A stretch of 64,000 bases of DNA, from assembly GCF_003003095.1 (NCBI RefSeq), contig NZ_PVTT01000001.1:992001-1056000 (forward strand), read 5' to 3'. The stretch is from Hasllibacter halocynthiae (GTDB lineage Bacteria > Pseudomonadota > Alphaproteobacteria > Rhodobacterales > Rhodobacteraceae). The notes beneath the pieces are model-generated. The model saw only the letters and a list, made by a program, of their open reading frames with translations, was not told the DNA's origin and made no database searches. Of the stretch, positions 18,579-27,803 are shown piece after piece (the first letter of the stretch is position 1; each line of letters opens with the position of its first letter). A program made the position numbers and the translations under genes.

Positions 18579-19502
18579 ATGGAACTTCTCCTTCTCCTGA
18601 TCCTGCCGCTCGCGCTTCTGCCTCTACTGGGAGGAGACGACGACGATGACGACCGGACGGCCGGTGGCGATGGCGGCGGAGGCGGAGGCGGAGACGAAGG
18701 CGGGGGCTTGGATGAGGACGATTCCAGCATCGGCCGAACCGTGATCGAAGGCACGGCCGGGGGTGACGAGATCACCGACGACACGGGGCGCGACCTTCTC
18801 GTCAATGCGGGCGAGGGCGACGACGTCATCGACATCGGGGCGGGGAACGACCGGGTGTTCGCCGGCTTCGGCGACGACGAGGTGATGTCGGGCGCGGGCG
18901 ACGACGAGGTGTTCCTGAGAGGCGGCGACGACCGCTGGGTGGACGATCTCCGCGAGGGTCCGGACGGGACCGTCCTGGCGGATCCCGAGGGGGACGACCT
19001 CGTGCGCGGAGGGGACGGTGAGGACGTCCTCGTGAGCATCGGCGGCGAGGACAGGTTGACAGGCGGCCAAGGCAAGGACGTCCTGAACGGGATCGAGGTC
19101 GTCTTCGGCGACATGAACGGACAGGACCTGCGCGGCGCGCCGGACGAGCTGAACGGCGGGTTCGGGAACGACGTCCTCTTCGGCGACGACGGCGATTCGC
19201 TGACGGGCGGCGAGCAGAGCGACACGTTCCTCGTCATGCGCCCGACGGGGCCGGGCGAGGAGCTGGTCGTAGTGGAGGACGCGGAGCCGGGCGAGGTCGT
19301 GGTGCTGGAGGGCACGCCGGACGGCCCGCAGGACGTGTGGCTGCGGAACAACGGGGACGGCGGCGTGACGGTGGCCTTGGGCGACACCGACATGGCCGTC
19401 CTGGCGAACCGGAGCGTCGAGGACGTGAACGGAAAGGTGTCCTTCTTGGTGATGAGCTTCGAGGATCTCCTCGAGGCGGCGGAGCTTTCCACGGCAGCGT
19501 AA
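18579..19502 (+). CDS. RTX-like calcium-binding repeat protein
   Basis: A 307-residue very acidic protein. Residues 1-18 are a leucine-rich hydrophobic segment, followed by poly-Asp (20-25), a glycine run (31-38) and about six to eight RTX-type nonapeptide units such as GEGDDVIDIG, GAGNDRVFAG, GFGDDEVMSG and GAGDDEVFLRG, with more at about 138-205. Such repeats bind calcium and fold into a beta-roll outside the cytoplasm, often in type I secreted proteins. No protease or other enzymatic domain is visible. AGAGGA lies upstream of the ATG. The hydrophobic start suggests a signal peptide or anchor. The role is unknown. Confidence 0.82.
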   Translation: MELLLLLILPLALLPLLGGDDDDDDRTAGGDGGGGGGGDEGGGLDEDDSSIGRTVIEGTAGGDEITDDTGRDLLVNAGEGDDVIDIGAGNDRVFAGFGDDEVMSGAGDDEVFLRGGDDRWVDDLREGPDGTVLADPEGDDLVRGGDGEDVLVSIGGEDRLTGGQGKDVLNGIEVVFGDMNGQDLRGAPDELNGGFGNDVLFGDDGDSLTGGEQSDTFLVMRPTGPGEELVVVEDAEPGEVVVLEGTPDGPQDVWLRNNGDGGVTVALGDTDMAVLANRSVEDVNGKVSFLVMSFEDLLEAAELSTAA

Positions 19503-19505
19503 GGC

Positions 19506-19522
19506 GGGCGGTAAGGCCGCCC
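19506..19522. terminator. Hairpin between convergent RTX-like gene and ABC exporter
   Basis: GGGCGG (19506-19511) pairs with CCGCCC (19517-19522) around TAAGG, right after the RTX-like stop and before the end of the convergent ABC exporter. It is short and lacks a T tract, so it is a weak terminator candidate. Confidence 0.35.
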
Positions 19523-19535
19523 GGCGGGGCGCCTC

Positions 19536-21413
19536 TCAGACGCCCTCCTCCTCCTCCGCCGCCTGGCGGTGCCACATGGCGGCGTAGCGGCCGCCGCGGG
19601 CGAGGAGGGCGTCGTGCGTCCCCTCCTCGACCACCACGCCGGCCTCCAGGACCACGATGCGGTCGGCGTCCACGATGGTGGACAGGCGGTGCGCGATGGT
19701 CAGCACCGTCCGGCCCTTGGACGCCTCGCGCAGCTCGGCCTGGATCTGCTGCTCGGTCCCGGTGTCGAGGGCGCTCGTCGCCTCGTCGAGGATGAGGATG
19801 GGCGGGTCCTTCAGGAGGGTCCGCGCGATGCCGACGCGCTGCTTCTCGCCCCCCGAGAGCTTCAGCCCCCGCTCGCCCACGGGGGTGTCGTAGCCTTCGG
19901 GCAGCGTGGCGATGAAATCGTGGAGGCGGGCGGCGCGGGCCGCGCGCTCGACCTCGGCGTCGGAGGCGCCGGGGCGGCCGTAGGCGATGTTGTAGCGGAT
20001 CGTGTCGTTGAAGAGGACGGTGTCCTGCGGCACGACCCCGATCGCCGCGTGGAGCGAGGTCTGCGTGACCTCGCGCACGTCCTGCCCGTCGATGCGGACG
20101 GCGCCGCCCTGGACGTCGTAGAACCGGAAGAGAAGCCGCGCGATGGTCGACTTGCCCGAGCCGGAGGGCCCGACGATGGCGACGGTGCGACCCGGATCGA
20201 CCCGGATCGTGACGCCCTTCAGGATGGGCCGGCGGGGGTCGTAGCCGAAGCGCACGTCGTCGAGCGCGACGGCCCCGCCCTTCACCCGCAGCGGCCGCGC
20301 GCCCGGCGCGTCGGTGACGTCGGCCGGGTGGTCGAGGAGGCCGAACATCTCGCCCATGTCGACGAGGGCCTGGCGTATCTCGCGGTAGACCGTGCCGAGG
20401 AAGTTCAGCGGCATGGTGATCTGGATCATGTAGGCGTTGACCATCACGAAGTCGCCCACCGTCAGCGCCCCGCGCGAGACCCCGATGGCCGCCATGATCA
20501 TCACGGCGACGAGGGCGACGGTGATGATGACCGCCTGGCCCGTGTTCAGGATGCCGAGGGAGACCTGCGTCCGCACGGCCGCGCGCTCGTAGCCGCGCAT
20601 CGCGTCGTCGTATCGCCCCGCCTCCCACGCCTCGGCGCCGAAATACTTCACCGTCTCGAAGTTCAGGAGCGAGTCGATGGCCTTCTGGTTGGCGTCGGTG
20701 TCGCGCTCGTTCATCTCGCGGCGGATGCGGACGCGCCATTCGGTCACGGCGAAGGTGAACCAGACGTAGAGGGCGATCGCCCCGAACACGACGGCGAGAT
20801 AGGCGAAGTCGAACAGCACCCAGAGGATGATCCCGACGAGCAGCAGCTCGAGGATCAGGGGCGCGATGGAGAAGAGCAGGAAGCGCAGGAGGAAGTCGAC
20901 GCCCTTCACCCCCCGCTCCATGATGCGGGAGAGGCCGCCGGTGCGCCGGGTGACGTGGTAGCGCATGGAGAGGGCGTGGATATGCTCGAACGTCTCGAGG
21001 GCCATGCTGCGCAGCGCGCGCTGGCCCACGGGGGCGAACACCGCGTCCCGAAGCTGCTGGAGGCCCACGTTGAGCAGGCGCGTCACGCCATAGGCGACCG
21101 TCAGGCCGACCGCGCCGATCCCCAGCGCCCAGGCCGGGTCGGGCGCGTCCGCCGTCAGCGTGTCGACGGCCGCCTTGTAGAAGAGCGGCGTCGTCACCGC
21201 GACGAGCTTGGCGAGGACCAGCGCGGCGAAGGCGACGACGACGCGGCGCTTCACCCAAGCCTGCCCGGGGGGCCAGACATAGGGAAAGACGCGGGCGATG
21301 ATGGCCCAGCCGCCGCTCTCGCCCGCGGGGACGGGAACGGCGGGCGCCGCGCCGGGGGCAGCGGAATCGTCCGACCCCCCCTCGGGGGGCTTGCTGGCGG
21401 TGACGTCGGCCAA
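19536..21413 (-). CDS. Atm1-type ABC exporter (heavy metal / glutathione-conjugate)
   Basis: A full-length half-transporter of about 625 residues: six TMs, then an ATPase with Walker A GPSGSGKST, signature LSGGEKQR, Walker B ILILDEATSALD and switch IAHRLSTI. The segments SLLNFETVKYFGAE and RTGGLSRIMERGVKG are typical of Atm1/ABCB7 proteins, which export glutathione-linked sulfur or metal compounds from the cytoplasm. The start is taken as TTG at 21413 because AAGGAG lies 6 bases upstream; a GTG at 21443 gives 10 more residues. It lies 53 bases beyond the LysM gene stop. Confidence 0.9.
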   Translation of the reverse strand: MADVTASKPPEGGSDDSAAPGAAPAVPVPAGESGGWAIIARVFPYVWPPGQAWVKRRVVVAFAALVLAKLVAVTTPLFYKAAVDTLTADAPDPAWALGIGAVGLTVAYGVTRLLNVGLQQLRDAVFAPVGQRALRSMALETFEHIHALSMRYHVTRRTGGLSRIMERGVKGVDFLLRFLLFSIAPLILELLLVGIILWVLFDFAYLAVVFGAIALYVWFTFAVTEWRVRIRREMNERDTDANQKAIDSLLNFETVKYFGAEAWEAGRYDDAMRGYERAAVRTQVSLGILNTGQAVIITVALVAVMIMAAIGVSRGALTVGDFVMVNAYMIQITMPLNFLGTVYREIRQALVDMGEMFGLLDHPADVTDAPGARPLRVKGGAVALDDVRFGYDPRRPILKGVTIRVDPGRTVAIVGPSGSGKSTIARLLFRFYDVQGGAVRIDGQDVREVTQTSLHAAIGVVPQDTVLFNDTIRYNIAYGRPGASDAEVERAARAARLHDFIATLPEGYDTPVGERGLKLSGGEKQRVGIARTLLKDPPILILDEATSALDTGTEQQIQAELREASKGRTVLTIAHRLSTIVDADRIVVLEAGVVVEEGTHDALLARGGRYAAMWHRQAAEEEEGV

Positions 21414-21466
21414 GGGACGCTCCTTCGGGGTGAAGGGCACCACCTAGGCCCGCGGGATGGGGAACG

Positions 21467-23368
21467 CTAGTCCGGGGGGGTCCCGGCGGGCAGGTCCGGG
21501 ACCGTGAAGACCTGGCCGGGATAGATGAGGTCGGGGTCGCGGATCTGGTCGCGGTTCGCCTCGAACACGGCGGTGTAGCGCAGGCCCGAGCCGAAGCGCC
21601 GCTCCGCTATGCCCCAGAGGGTGTAGCCGGGCTGGACGGTGACGATCCGCGCGCCCTGCCCTTCGGCCGCGGCCTGCAGCGCGAGCGCCTCGTCCGTCTC
21701 GCGGAGGAAGGGCGTCTGCGCCCGCGCGGTGACGGACCCCGCCGCGTCGAGGCGGTCGGCGCGCAGGACATAGGTGCCGGGATCGATCGCGGGCAGCGAG
21801 ACCGACCAGTCCCCCCGCGGCGTCGGCGTGGCGTCCGCGACGGCGCGCCCGTCGAGATAGAGGCGCACCGCCCCCTCGCCGCCGCCGGCCCGCCCCGAGA
21901 GGCGGACGTCCCCGCCCGCGCCGTAGCTGATGGCGTCGATCGCGACCCCGGCGGGCGGTTCGGGCGCCTGGAGGACGCGCAATCCGTCCGCCTCGGCGAG
22001 GAGAACACGCGGCGCCTCGGTCTGCGCGGCGGGCGGCAGGGACGGGTCCGGCGTCGCCGCGCCTTCGGGGCCGACGGGGCCGGCCATGGCGGATGCCGGG
22101 GCTTCCCACGCCGCGGCGCCGAAGGGGTCGGCGGGGACGGACGTGGCGGCGCCCGCCATCGTGGCGCCCGGCGCCATCGGGGCGGGGGGCGCGGCAGCGG
22201 CAGGCGCGGCGGCACCCGGCGCGGGGGCGACCGGCGGCGTCCGAGGGACGGCGCCCCCGCCGGCGACGACTTGCGAGGTGGCGCCGGGTGAGGGAGATCC
22301 CGCTTCGGCGGAGACGATGCCCGCGGGCGCCGGCGCCTGAGGCGCGGCGCCTCCTGTCGCCGGGGTTGCGGCCTGGGAAGACGTCGCGGCACCGTCCGCG
22401 TCCGGGCCGGGGACGCCGGCCGATCCCGGCGCGGCGGACGGATCGGAGAGGAGCGCGACCCCGGATGACGCTGGGGACGACCCCGGCGCCGGTGCGCCTG
22501 CGGGGTCGCCCGAGGCCGCCGGGGGGTCTTCGTCCGCGACGGGCAGCCGCGCCGCGAGGGCGGCCGGCGGGGGGAGCGGCGGTGCCCCGGCCGGCGCCGC
22601 GGCCGCGCCGGGCGGGGATGGGGCGATCCCGGACCGGGCCCCTGTCGCGCCCGGTCCGGCGGTATCCCCCGAAAGGACCGGGCTGTCCTGCGACCGCCGC
22701 GACCCAGCCGTCTCCGCCGCGGGCGCGGCGGCCTCGGGGATCGGGGGGGGCGGCCGATCCGGGGCGCCCGCGACCCGTGCGTCCGGCGGGGCGGCCGTGC
22801 CCATGGCGGGGGCGTCCGCCACCGGCGCCGAGGGACCTTCGGCCAGGACCACCCGCGCCTCCGGGGCGGAGGCGTCCGCCGTGGGGGGCGGCTGGACGAT
22901 CACCGTCTGCCCCGATGCCGTGGCCACCCCGTCCAGCTCCGCCAGGAGGGAGAGGGCGGAGGGGCCGTCCAGCGCGACATCGTCCAGCGTGGCGAGGAAG
23001 GTTCCGTCCTCCTCGGCGAGCACGACCGCCAGCACGAGGTCGCCGGAGCGGATCGCGACGCGGGCGCCGGGCCGCGCGCGCCCTGCCACGAGGGCGGAGC
23101 CGTCCGCCTCGATCCGAACGAGGTCGAAGCCGGGCGCGTCGGGATCCGCGGGGGGGTCGGCGGGCGGCGCTTCGGTGGGACCCGCCCGATACGCCGGCGA
23201 TGCGTCCGCGCCGGCGCTGACCGGCAATGCGTCCGCGCCGGCATCGGCCATGGGTGGCGCCCCGGCCGGGGCGCGCGCGTCCTGCCGCCCGGCGGCCCAC
23301 CAGCCCATGACGAGCAGCATGGCTAGGGCGGCGGCCCCGGAAGCCATCGTGCGCGTCGTCATGCCCAT
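21467..23368 (-). CDS. LysM domain protein with long disordered Pro/Ala region
   Basis: A 633-residue protein. An N-terminal TM (about residues 8-28) precedes a small beta domain (about 85-150, with [20 protein letters not shown]) and about 300 Pro/Ala/Gly-rich, probably disordered residues. A second beta-rich part ([16 protein letters not shown]) follows, and the C-terminal LysM domain (about 575-625) reads [20 protein letters not shown] and [12 protein letters not shown]. LysM binds peptidoglycan, so the protein probably spans from the inner membrane to the wall. The same architecture is common next to atm1-type genes in Rhodobacterales. A start at 23362 (MTTRTM) is also possible. Confidence 0.85.
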   Translation of the reverse strand: MGMTTRTMASGAAALAMLLVMGWWAAGRQDARAPAGAPPMADAGADALPVSAGADASPAYRAGPTEAPPADPPADPDAPGFDLVRIEADGSALVAGRARPGARVAIRSGDLVLAVVLAEEDGTFLATLDDVALDGPSALSLLAELDGVATASGQTVIVQPPPTADASAPEARVVLAEGPSAPVADAPAMGTAAPPDARVAGAPDRPPPPIPEAAAPAAETAGSRRSQDSPVLSGDTAGPGATGARSGIAPSPPGAAAAPAGAPPLPPPAALAARLPVADEDPPAASGDPAGAPAPGSSPASSGVALLSDPSAAPGSAGVPGPDADGAATSSQAATPATGGAAPQAPAPAGIVSAEAGSPSPGATSQVVAGGGAVPRTPPVAPAPGAAAPAAAAPPAPMAPGATMAGAATSVPADPFGAAAWEAPASAMAGPVGPEGAATPDPSLPPAAQTEAPRVLLAEADGLRVLQAPEPPAGVAIDAISYGAGGDVRLSGRAGGGEGAVRLYLDGRAVADATPTPRGDWSVSLPAIDPGTYVLRADRLDAAGSVTARAQTPFLRETDEALALQAAAEGQGARIVTVQPGYTLWGIAERRFGSGLRYTAVFEANRDQIRDPDLIYPGQVFTVPDLPAGTPPD

Positions 23369-23505
23369 GTTCCATCGTTCGGACGCCCCGCGCCCGAACC
23401 TCCGTCAGGTCCCCATCCCCTGCCTAGCGCGCAGCGGACGCTAGGTCAAAGCGCGGACCGTCCGCCCAGCTAGCAAGGGGCTGGGCGGGGCTCCGCGTCA
23501 GGCGC

Positions 23506-23544
23506 CGGGGCGGGCAAGGCGCGCGGATGCCTTTGCCCGCCCCG
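23506..23544 (-). terminator. Strong hairpin downstream of sodB
   Basis: The arms 23506-23520 (CGGGGCGGGCAAGGC) and 23529-23544 pair over 15 positions with a single-base bulge, around an 8-base loop. It lies 21 bases past the sodB stop on the minus strand and probably ends the sodB transcript. Confidence 0.65.
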
Positions 23545-23565
23545 CCGCCGGGGCTCGGCGTCGCG

Positions 23566-24168
23566 CTACATCCGCGAGGCGACGTTCTCCCAGTCGACGA
23601 GGTTGTCGAGGAAGTTCTGCAGGTAGGCGGGGCGCTTGTTGCGGTAGTCGATGTAGTAGGAATGCTCCCACACGTCGCAGCCCAGGAGCGCGGTCTGCCC
23701 GAAGCAGAGCGGGTTCACGCCGTTCTCGGTCTTCGTGACCTTCAGCGCGCCGCCCTCGTCCTTCACGAGCCACGCCCAGCCCGAGCCGAACTGCCCGGCG
23801 CCGGCGGCCGCGAACTCCTCCTTCATCTTGTCGACCGAACCGAAGGACTCGATCACGGCCGATTGCAGCTCGCCCGGCATGCCCTTGGAATCGGGCGACA
23901 TCATCTCCCAGAACTGGTTGTGGTTCCACATCTGCGAGGCGTTGTTGAAGAGGCCGGACTGGGCGACGGCGCCCTTCTCGTAGGTGCCGCGCACGATCTC
24001 CTCGAGGGGCCGCCCCTCCCACTCGGTGCCTTGGGCGAGCTTCGCGCCGTTGTCGGCATAGGCCTTGTGGTGGAGGTCGTGGTGATACTCCAGCGTCTCC
24101 TTCGACATGCCCTTGGGGGCGAGGGCGTCGTGCGCGTAGGGCAGGTCGGGAAGGTCGAAGGCGGCCAT
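23566..24168 (-). CDS. sodB: Superoxide dismutase, iron type
   Basis: A 200-residue Fe/Mn superoxide dismutase that converts superoxide to oxygen and hydrogen peroxide. The metal ligands are visible: His29 (LEYHHDLHH), His83 (WNHNQFW), Asp165 and His169 (DVWEHSYYIDYRN). Gln79 in FNNASQMWNH occupies the position that favours the iron type. GGGAG lies 8 bases before the ATG. The gene is monocistronic, with its own terminator. A manganese catalase and a manganese importer occur elsewhere in the window. Confidence 0.96.
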   Translation of the reverse strand: MAAFDLPDLPYAHDALAPKGMSKETLEYHHDLHHKAYADNGAKLAQGTEWEGRPLEEIVRGTYEKGAVAQSGLFNNASQMWNHNQFWEMMSPDSKGMPGELQSAVIESFGSVDKMKEEFAAAGAGQFGSGWAWLVKDEGGALKVTKTENGVNPLCFGQTALLGCDVWEHSYYIDYRNKRPAYLQNFLDNLVDWENVASRM

Positions 24169-24258
24169 GAGGCGTCTCCCTTTGGGTTGCGTCCGGGCCA
24201 GACCTGTCCCGCGCCCCCGGGCCCGTCAAGCGTCGCGCGGTCCCGCCGGCACCGGCGG

Positions 24259-24393
24259 TCAGTAGTCGAAGAGGACGACGGGCTCGGGCACGGTGTCGTC
24301 AGCGAGGTAGAGGCCGCTCGTCAGCCAGAGGACGAGCAGCAGGACCGCTGCACCGGCCAAGGCGCCGAGGATGCGGGGATAGGGAATTCGCAT
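24259..24393 (-). CDS. Small single-TM protein (44 aa)
   Basis: A 44-residue frame starting MRIPYPRILGALAGAAVLLL, with one TM (about residues 8-30) and a short acidic tail ending VVLFDY. A strong ribosome site (GGAGGGG) lies just before the ATG, which supports real translation. The family is unknown. It resembles the two small membrane proteins encoded 0.4-0.9 kb away: an N-terminal TM with a short acidic C-terminus. Confidence 0.6.
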   Translation of the reverse strand: MRIPYPRILGALAGAAVLLLVLWLTSGLYLADDTVPEPVVLFDY

Positions 24394-24511
24394 GTCGCCC
24401 CTCCGGTCTGTGGCGGGACTACGCACGAAAGGGGGATGGGTTCATTTTTGTGGACAGAGGGGGAACACCGAGTTAAGAACGAAGGCGGAACATCTCGCGG
24501 AGGGGTTCAAG

Positions 24512-24775
24512 ATGAGGAACATCGGAAGCTACGCGGACCTTCTCGCCGGGGCGCTGGAGGGCGCGCGGACCCTGCAGCGTCATGCGGACGCGAGGGCAGA
24601 AGGCGCCGCTCGGGCCTACGCGGCCCGCCCCGAGCAGGGCACGCGCGAGCGTCTCCGCATGGCGGAGATCGCCCGTGCGGCGGCACGGTGCGAGGCCGCC
24701 GAGCTGGAGGAGGCGCACCCGTTCCCGGAGCTCATCGAGGAGGACGAGGCGCCGTTCCCGGAGCTCGTCCACTGA
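24512..24775 (+). CDS. Small acidic/alanine-rich protein with PFPEL repeat (87 aa)
   Basis: An 87-residue soluble, mostly helical protein starting MRNIGSYADLLAGALEGA. CGGAGGGG lies upstream with normal spacing. The C-terminus carries a duplicated motif: HPFPELIEEDEAPFPELVH contains PFPEL twice, separated by an acidic IEEDEA. No family was recognised. A longer in-frame start at 24392 lacks a ribosome site. It is the only plus-strand gene between sodB and ruvX and faces the small membrane-protein genes. Confidence 0.65.
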   Translation: MRNIGSYADLLAGALEGARTLQRHADARAEGAARAYAARPEQGTRERLRMAEIARAAARCEAAELEEAHPFPELIEEDEAPFPELVH

Positions 24776-24788
24776 GGGAAGGACGGGG

Positions 24789-24932
24789 TCAATCCTCCGT
24801 CACCCCTTCGAGGATCTCGCCCTCGCCGACCGCTTCGACGGCGGGCTCGCCGAAGGTGACGACGCCGAGGGCGATGGCGGCGCCGAAGGCGACGGCGCCG
24901 AGGATGGCGATGATGAGGAACGTTCGAAGCAT
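24789..24932 (-). CDS. Small single-TM protein (47 aa)
   Basis: A 47-residue frame starting MLRTFLIIAILGAVAFGAAI. Residues 3-26 form a TM, followed by an acidic tail (EGEILEGVTED). It lies 5 bases after the stop of the 57-residue gene at 24938, so the two probably form a bicistronic unit. No homology was recognised. The topology suggests a small membrane-bound accessory protein. Confidence 0.55.
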   Translation of the reverse strand: MLRTFLIIAILGAVAFGAAIALGVVTFGEPAVEAVGEGEILEGVTED

Positions 24933-24937
24933 GGCGC

Positions 24938-25111
24938 CTACTCCGTCGGGACGATGACGACGTCGTCGCCGGCGGGGTCGACCACGACGGGCTCGGGGTC
25001 GGGCCGTAGGCCGTCGAAGAGGAAGTCGAGGAACTCGAACGTGCCCCAGAAAGCCAGGACGAGGATGATCGCCACGATGACGAGGGCGACGATGGCGATG
25101 CGCTTGAGCAC
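24938..25111 (-). CDS. Small single-TM protein (57 aa)
   Basis: A 57-residue frame starting with GTG ([20 protein letters not shown]), preceded by GAAGG. It has one TM (about residues 3-28), an aromatic stretch ([15 protein letters not shown]) and an acidic, valine-rich tail ending DDVVIVPTE. The function is unknown. It is followed immediately by the 47-residue small membrane protein gene. A longer ORF to 25150 has no better start. Confidence 0.55.
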   Translation of the reverse strand: MLKRIAIVALVIVAIILVLAFWGTFEFLDFLFDGLRPDPEPVVVDPAGDDVVIVPTE

Positions 25112-25266
25112 GTGAGGGAACCTTCCCGCGGGTGACTGTCCCGGCCCCAACCGGCCTTGCGCTGCCGGGTTCCCGCCGGAGCCGGCGGCGCGTCGCGCGC
25201 GCCTTCCCCGACCGGTGGCGCGGCGGCACCTCGCGGCCGGGCCGGAAAGCGCCTATCGGCCCTTCC

Positions 25267-25734
25267 ATGATCTGCGAGACCGCCGAAGAGTTCGCCGCCC
25301 TCCTGCCCCCGGCCGGGGCCCTGATCGGGCTGGACCCGGGGACGAAGACGATAGGCGTCGCGGTGTCGGACGGGCTACGCTCCGTCGCCTCGCCGTTGGA
25401 GACGATCCGCCGGACCAAGTTCACGCCGAACGCGGAGCGCATCCTCGTGCTGGCGCAGGGGCGCGGCGTGGCGGGGATCGTGATCGGCCTGCCGCGCAAC
25501 ATGGACGGCACGGAGGGGCCGCGGGCGCAGGCGGCGCGGGGGTTTGCGCGCAACCTCGGGCGGCTCGCCGCCCTGCCGCTGGCCTTCTGGGACGAACGGC
25601 TGAGCACGGTCGCCGCCGAGCGCGCGATGATCGAGGCCGACACCTCGCGCGCCAAGCGGGCCGAGCGGATCGACAGCGTCGCCGCGAGCTATATCCTGCA
25701 GGGGATGCTGGACCGGCTGAGGTACATCGGATGA
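25267..25734 (+). CDS. ruvX: Holliday junction resolvase-like protein RuvX (YqgF)
   Basis: A 155-residue RNase H-fold nuclease. It has [17 protein letters not shown], the conserved [14 protein letters not shown] and [13 protein letters not shown], all typical of YqgF/RuvX, which takes part in 16S rRNA 5' end processing. The ATG at 25267 ([13 protein letters not shown]) is the usual alphaproteobacterial start. The stop overlaps the DUF1289 start (ATGA). Confidence 0.93.
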   Translation: MICETAEEFAALLPPAGALIGLDPGTKTIGVAVSDGLRSVASPLETIRRTKFTPNAERILVLAQGRGVAGIVIGLPRNMDGTEGPRAQAARGFARNLGRLAALPLAFWDERLSTVAAERAMIEADTSRAKRAERIDSVAASYILQGMLDRLRYIG

Positions 25735-25958
25735 CCACCGTCTGGGAGCGCGACGAGATCGAATCGCCCTGCGTGAAGGTCTGCCTGATCCACCCCGCGG
25801 AGGGGCTTTGCACGGGCTGCCTGCGCACGCGGGACGAGATCGCCGCCTGGTCCCGCATGACGCCGGAGGCCCGGCGGGCGGTGATGGACGAGCTGCCCGG
25901 CCGGGCGCCGCGGCTGCGCCGGCGCCGCGGCGGGCGCGCGGCGCGGGTGAAGGGCTAG
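25731..25958 (+). CDS. DUF1289 family protein
   Basis: A 75-residue protein with the DUF1289 cysteine pattern [20 protein letters not shown] (residues 12-31), then [20 protein letters not shown] and a basic tail. The four cysteines suggest metal or Fe-S binding, but the function is unknown. ATGA couples it to ruvX. Its stop overlaps the convergent TSUP gene by 4 bases. Confidence 0.88.
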   Translation: MTTVWERDEIESPCVKVCLIHPAEGLCTGCLRTRDEIAAWSRMTPEARRAVMDELPGRAPRLRRRRGGRAARVKG

Positions 25959-26764
25959 GCCCCCGTCAGCGCCTCGAAGAGCATGTTCGCCGCCACGAGC
26001 AGCAGGAAGACCGCGAAGACGCGCTTGAGCGGCCTGGGGTTCATCCGGTGCGCCAGGGCGGCGCCCAGCGGCGCGGTCAGCAGGGTCATGACGATGGTCA
26101 GCGCGAAGGCCGGGGCGTTCACGCTGCCGACCGTCCAGGGCGGCGCCCCGGCCGCGGGCGCGAGGAGGAAGCCGATCACGGACGGCACCGCGATGACCAC
26201 GCCGAAGCCCGCCGCCGTCGCGACCGCCCGGTGGATCGGCATGCCGTAGAGCGTCATCAGCGGCACGCCGAAGCTGCCGCCGCCGATGCCCATGAGCACC
26301 GACAGGAAGCCGGTCGCCGCACCGTAGCCCGCGCGCGGCGCGCCGGTCGGCATCGCCGCGCCCAGCGAAAGGCGGCCGGTGCCCAGCGCCATGTAGGTCC
26401 CGACCAGCAGCCCCAGACCCCCGAAGGCCAGCTGGAGCGCCCGGGTGTCGAGCGCGGTAGCCGCCAGCATCCCCCCGATCGCCCCGGCGACGATCCAGGG
26501 GGCGAAGCCGCGCAGCACCCCCCATTCGACCGCGCCCTTGCGGTGGTGCGACTGGAGCGAGCGCAGCGAGGTCACGATGATCGTCGCGAGCGAGGTGGCC
26601 ACGCAGATCCGCATCAGATCCTCGCCGCCGTAGCCCAGCGCGCGGAAGGCATAGAAATAGGCCGGCACGAGGACGATCCCCCCGCCGACGCCCAGAAGAC
26701 CCGCGAGCAGGCCCGCGAGCGCGCCGATGAGGAGGATCGCGATCGCGAAGAGGATCAGTTCCAT
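25955..26764 (-). CDS. Sulfite exporter TauE/SafE (TSUP) family permease
   Basis: A 269-residue membrane protein with eight hydrophobic segments and the TSUP motifs GLLAGLLGVGGGIVLVPAYF (about 18-37) and GFLSVLMGIGGGSFGVPLMT in the second half. Family members export sulfite or related anions, or move sulfur compounds. It is a paralogue of the TSUP gene at 2918 but with the full GVGGG / GIGGG motifs. It is encoded alone, convergent with DUF1289, and lies downstream of dusA. Confidence 0.88.
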   Translation of the reverse strand: MELILFAIAILLIGALAGLLAGLLGVGGGIVLVPAYFYAFRALGYGGEDLMRICVATSLATIIVTSLRSLQSHHRKGAVEWGVLRGFAPWIVAGAIGGMLAATALDTRALQLAFGGLGLLVGTYMALGTGRLSLGAAMPTGAPRAGYGAATGFLSVLMGIGGGSFGVPLMTLYGMPIHRAVATAAGFGVVIAVPSVIGFLLAPAAGAPPWTVGSVNAPAFALTIVMTLLTAPLGAALAHRMNPRPLKRVFAVFLLLVAANMLFEALTGA

Positions 26765-26801
26765 CCGCGCCCCCTGCCCCGGCGCCGCGACGCGGGCAAG
26801 G

Positions 26802-27767
26802 TCAGGCGACCTCGGACGAGACGGCCGAGAGGGCTTCGTGCACGAGGCCCTCGTCCGCGCCGGGCCTGCTGGCGCCCTCGGACAGGACGCGCTTCCAGCG
26901 GCGCGCGCCCGGCTGCCCGTGGAAGAGGCCGAGCATGTGGCGCGTGACCGAATGCAGCCGTCCCCCTTCGGCCAGATGGGCGCGGATGTGGGGGATCATG
27001 GCGAGGGCCGCCTCTTCACGCGCCGGGCCAGCGGCACCGCCCTGCAGCACGTCGGCGCCGGCGAGGACGTCCCAGGGGCGGTGATAGGCGGCGCGGCCGA
27101 TCATCACGCCGTCCATCCCGGCGCCGAGATGGGCGCGCGCCTCATCCAGCGTCGCGACGCCGCCGTTGATCCAGAGGTCGAGGTCCGGGAACTCCGCCCG
27201 CATGGCGTGGACGAGGGCGTGGTCGAGGGGCGGGACCTCGCGGTTCTCCTTCGGGGACAGGCCCTTCAGCCACGCCTTGCGGGCGTGGACGGTGACGCGG
27301 GCGGCGCCGGCCCCACGCACGTGCCGGATGAAGTCGGGCAGGACGGTGGCGGGGTCCTGGTCGTCGACGCCGATGCGGCACTTGACCGTGACGGGCACGC
27401 CGCAAGCCGCCATGGCCTCGACGCAGCGCGCGACATGGGGGGCGTCCTTCATCAGCACCGCGCCGAAGGTGCCGGATTGGACCCTGCCCGACGGGCAGCC
27501 GCAGTTCAGGTCGACCTCGTCGAAGCCCGCCCCGGCGCCCATGCGCGCGGCCTCGGCCAGCTCGGCGGGGTCCGAGCCGCCGAGTTGGAGGGCATGGGGA
27601 CGCTCGCCCCCGTGGCGCAGGAGGTGGGACGCGCCGCCCCGCACGAGGGCCGGCGCGGTCACCATCTCCGTCACCAGGAGCGTTCGCCTCGACAGGATGC
27701 GGTGGAACGCCCGGCAGTGCCGGTCGGTCCAGTCCATCATGGGGGCGACGGCGATCCGCGGGGTCAT
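26802..27767 (-). CDS. dusA: tRNA-dihydrouridine synthase A
   Basis: A 321-residue FMN enzyme that reduces uridine to dihydrouridine in the tRNA D-loop (positions 20/20a). It has the N-terminal RIAVAPMMDWTDRHCRAFHR, the catalytic-cysteine motif DEVDLNCGCPSGRVQSG, VTVKCRIGVDD and WINGGVATLDEARAHL. DusA type is indicated by the MMDWTDRH start and the CGCPS context. It is flanked by the TSUP gene and by the end of the pyrimidine operon. Confidence 0.94.
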   Translation of the reverse strand: MTPRIAVAPMMDWTDRHCRAFHRILSRRTLLVTEMVTAPALVRGGASHLLRHGGERPHALQLGGSDPAELAEAARMGAGAGFDEVDLNCGCPSGRVQSGTFGAVLMKDAPHVARCVEAMAACGVPVTVKCRIGVDDQDPATVLPDFIRHVRGAGAARVTVHARKAWLKGLSPKENREVPPLDHALVHAMRAEFPDLDLWINGGVATLDEARAHLGAGMDGVMIGRAAYHRPWDVLAGADVLQGGAAGPAREEAALAMIPHIRAHLAEGGRLHSVTRHMLGLFHGQPGARRWKRVLSEGASRPGADEGLVHEALSAVSSEVA

Positions 27768-27803
27768 GCGCCGCCATCTAGGGGGCGGCGCGCCCGAACG
27801 GAA

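Noticed and set aside
15522-19502. A plus-strand frame of 1326 codons ending at the RTX-like gene
   Set aside because: The part before 18579 is an out-of-frame reading of the RND gene. The ribosome site and signal-like start place the true start at 18579.
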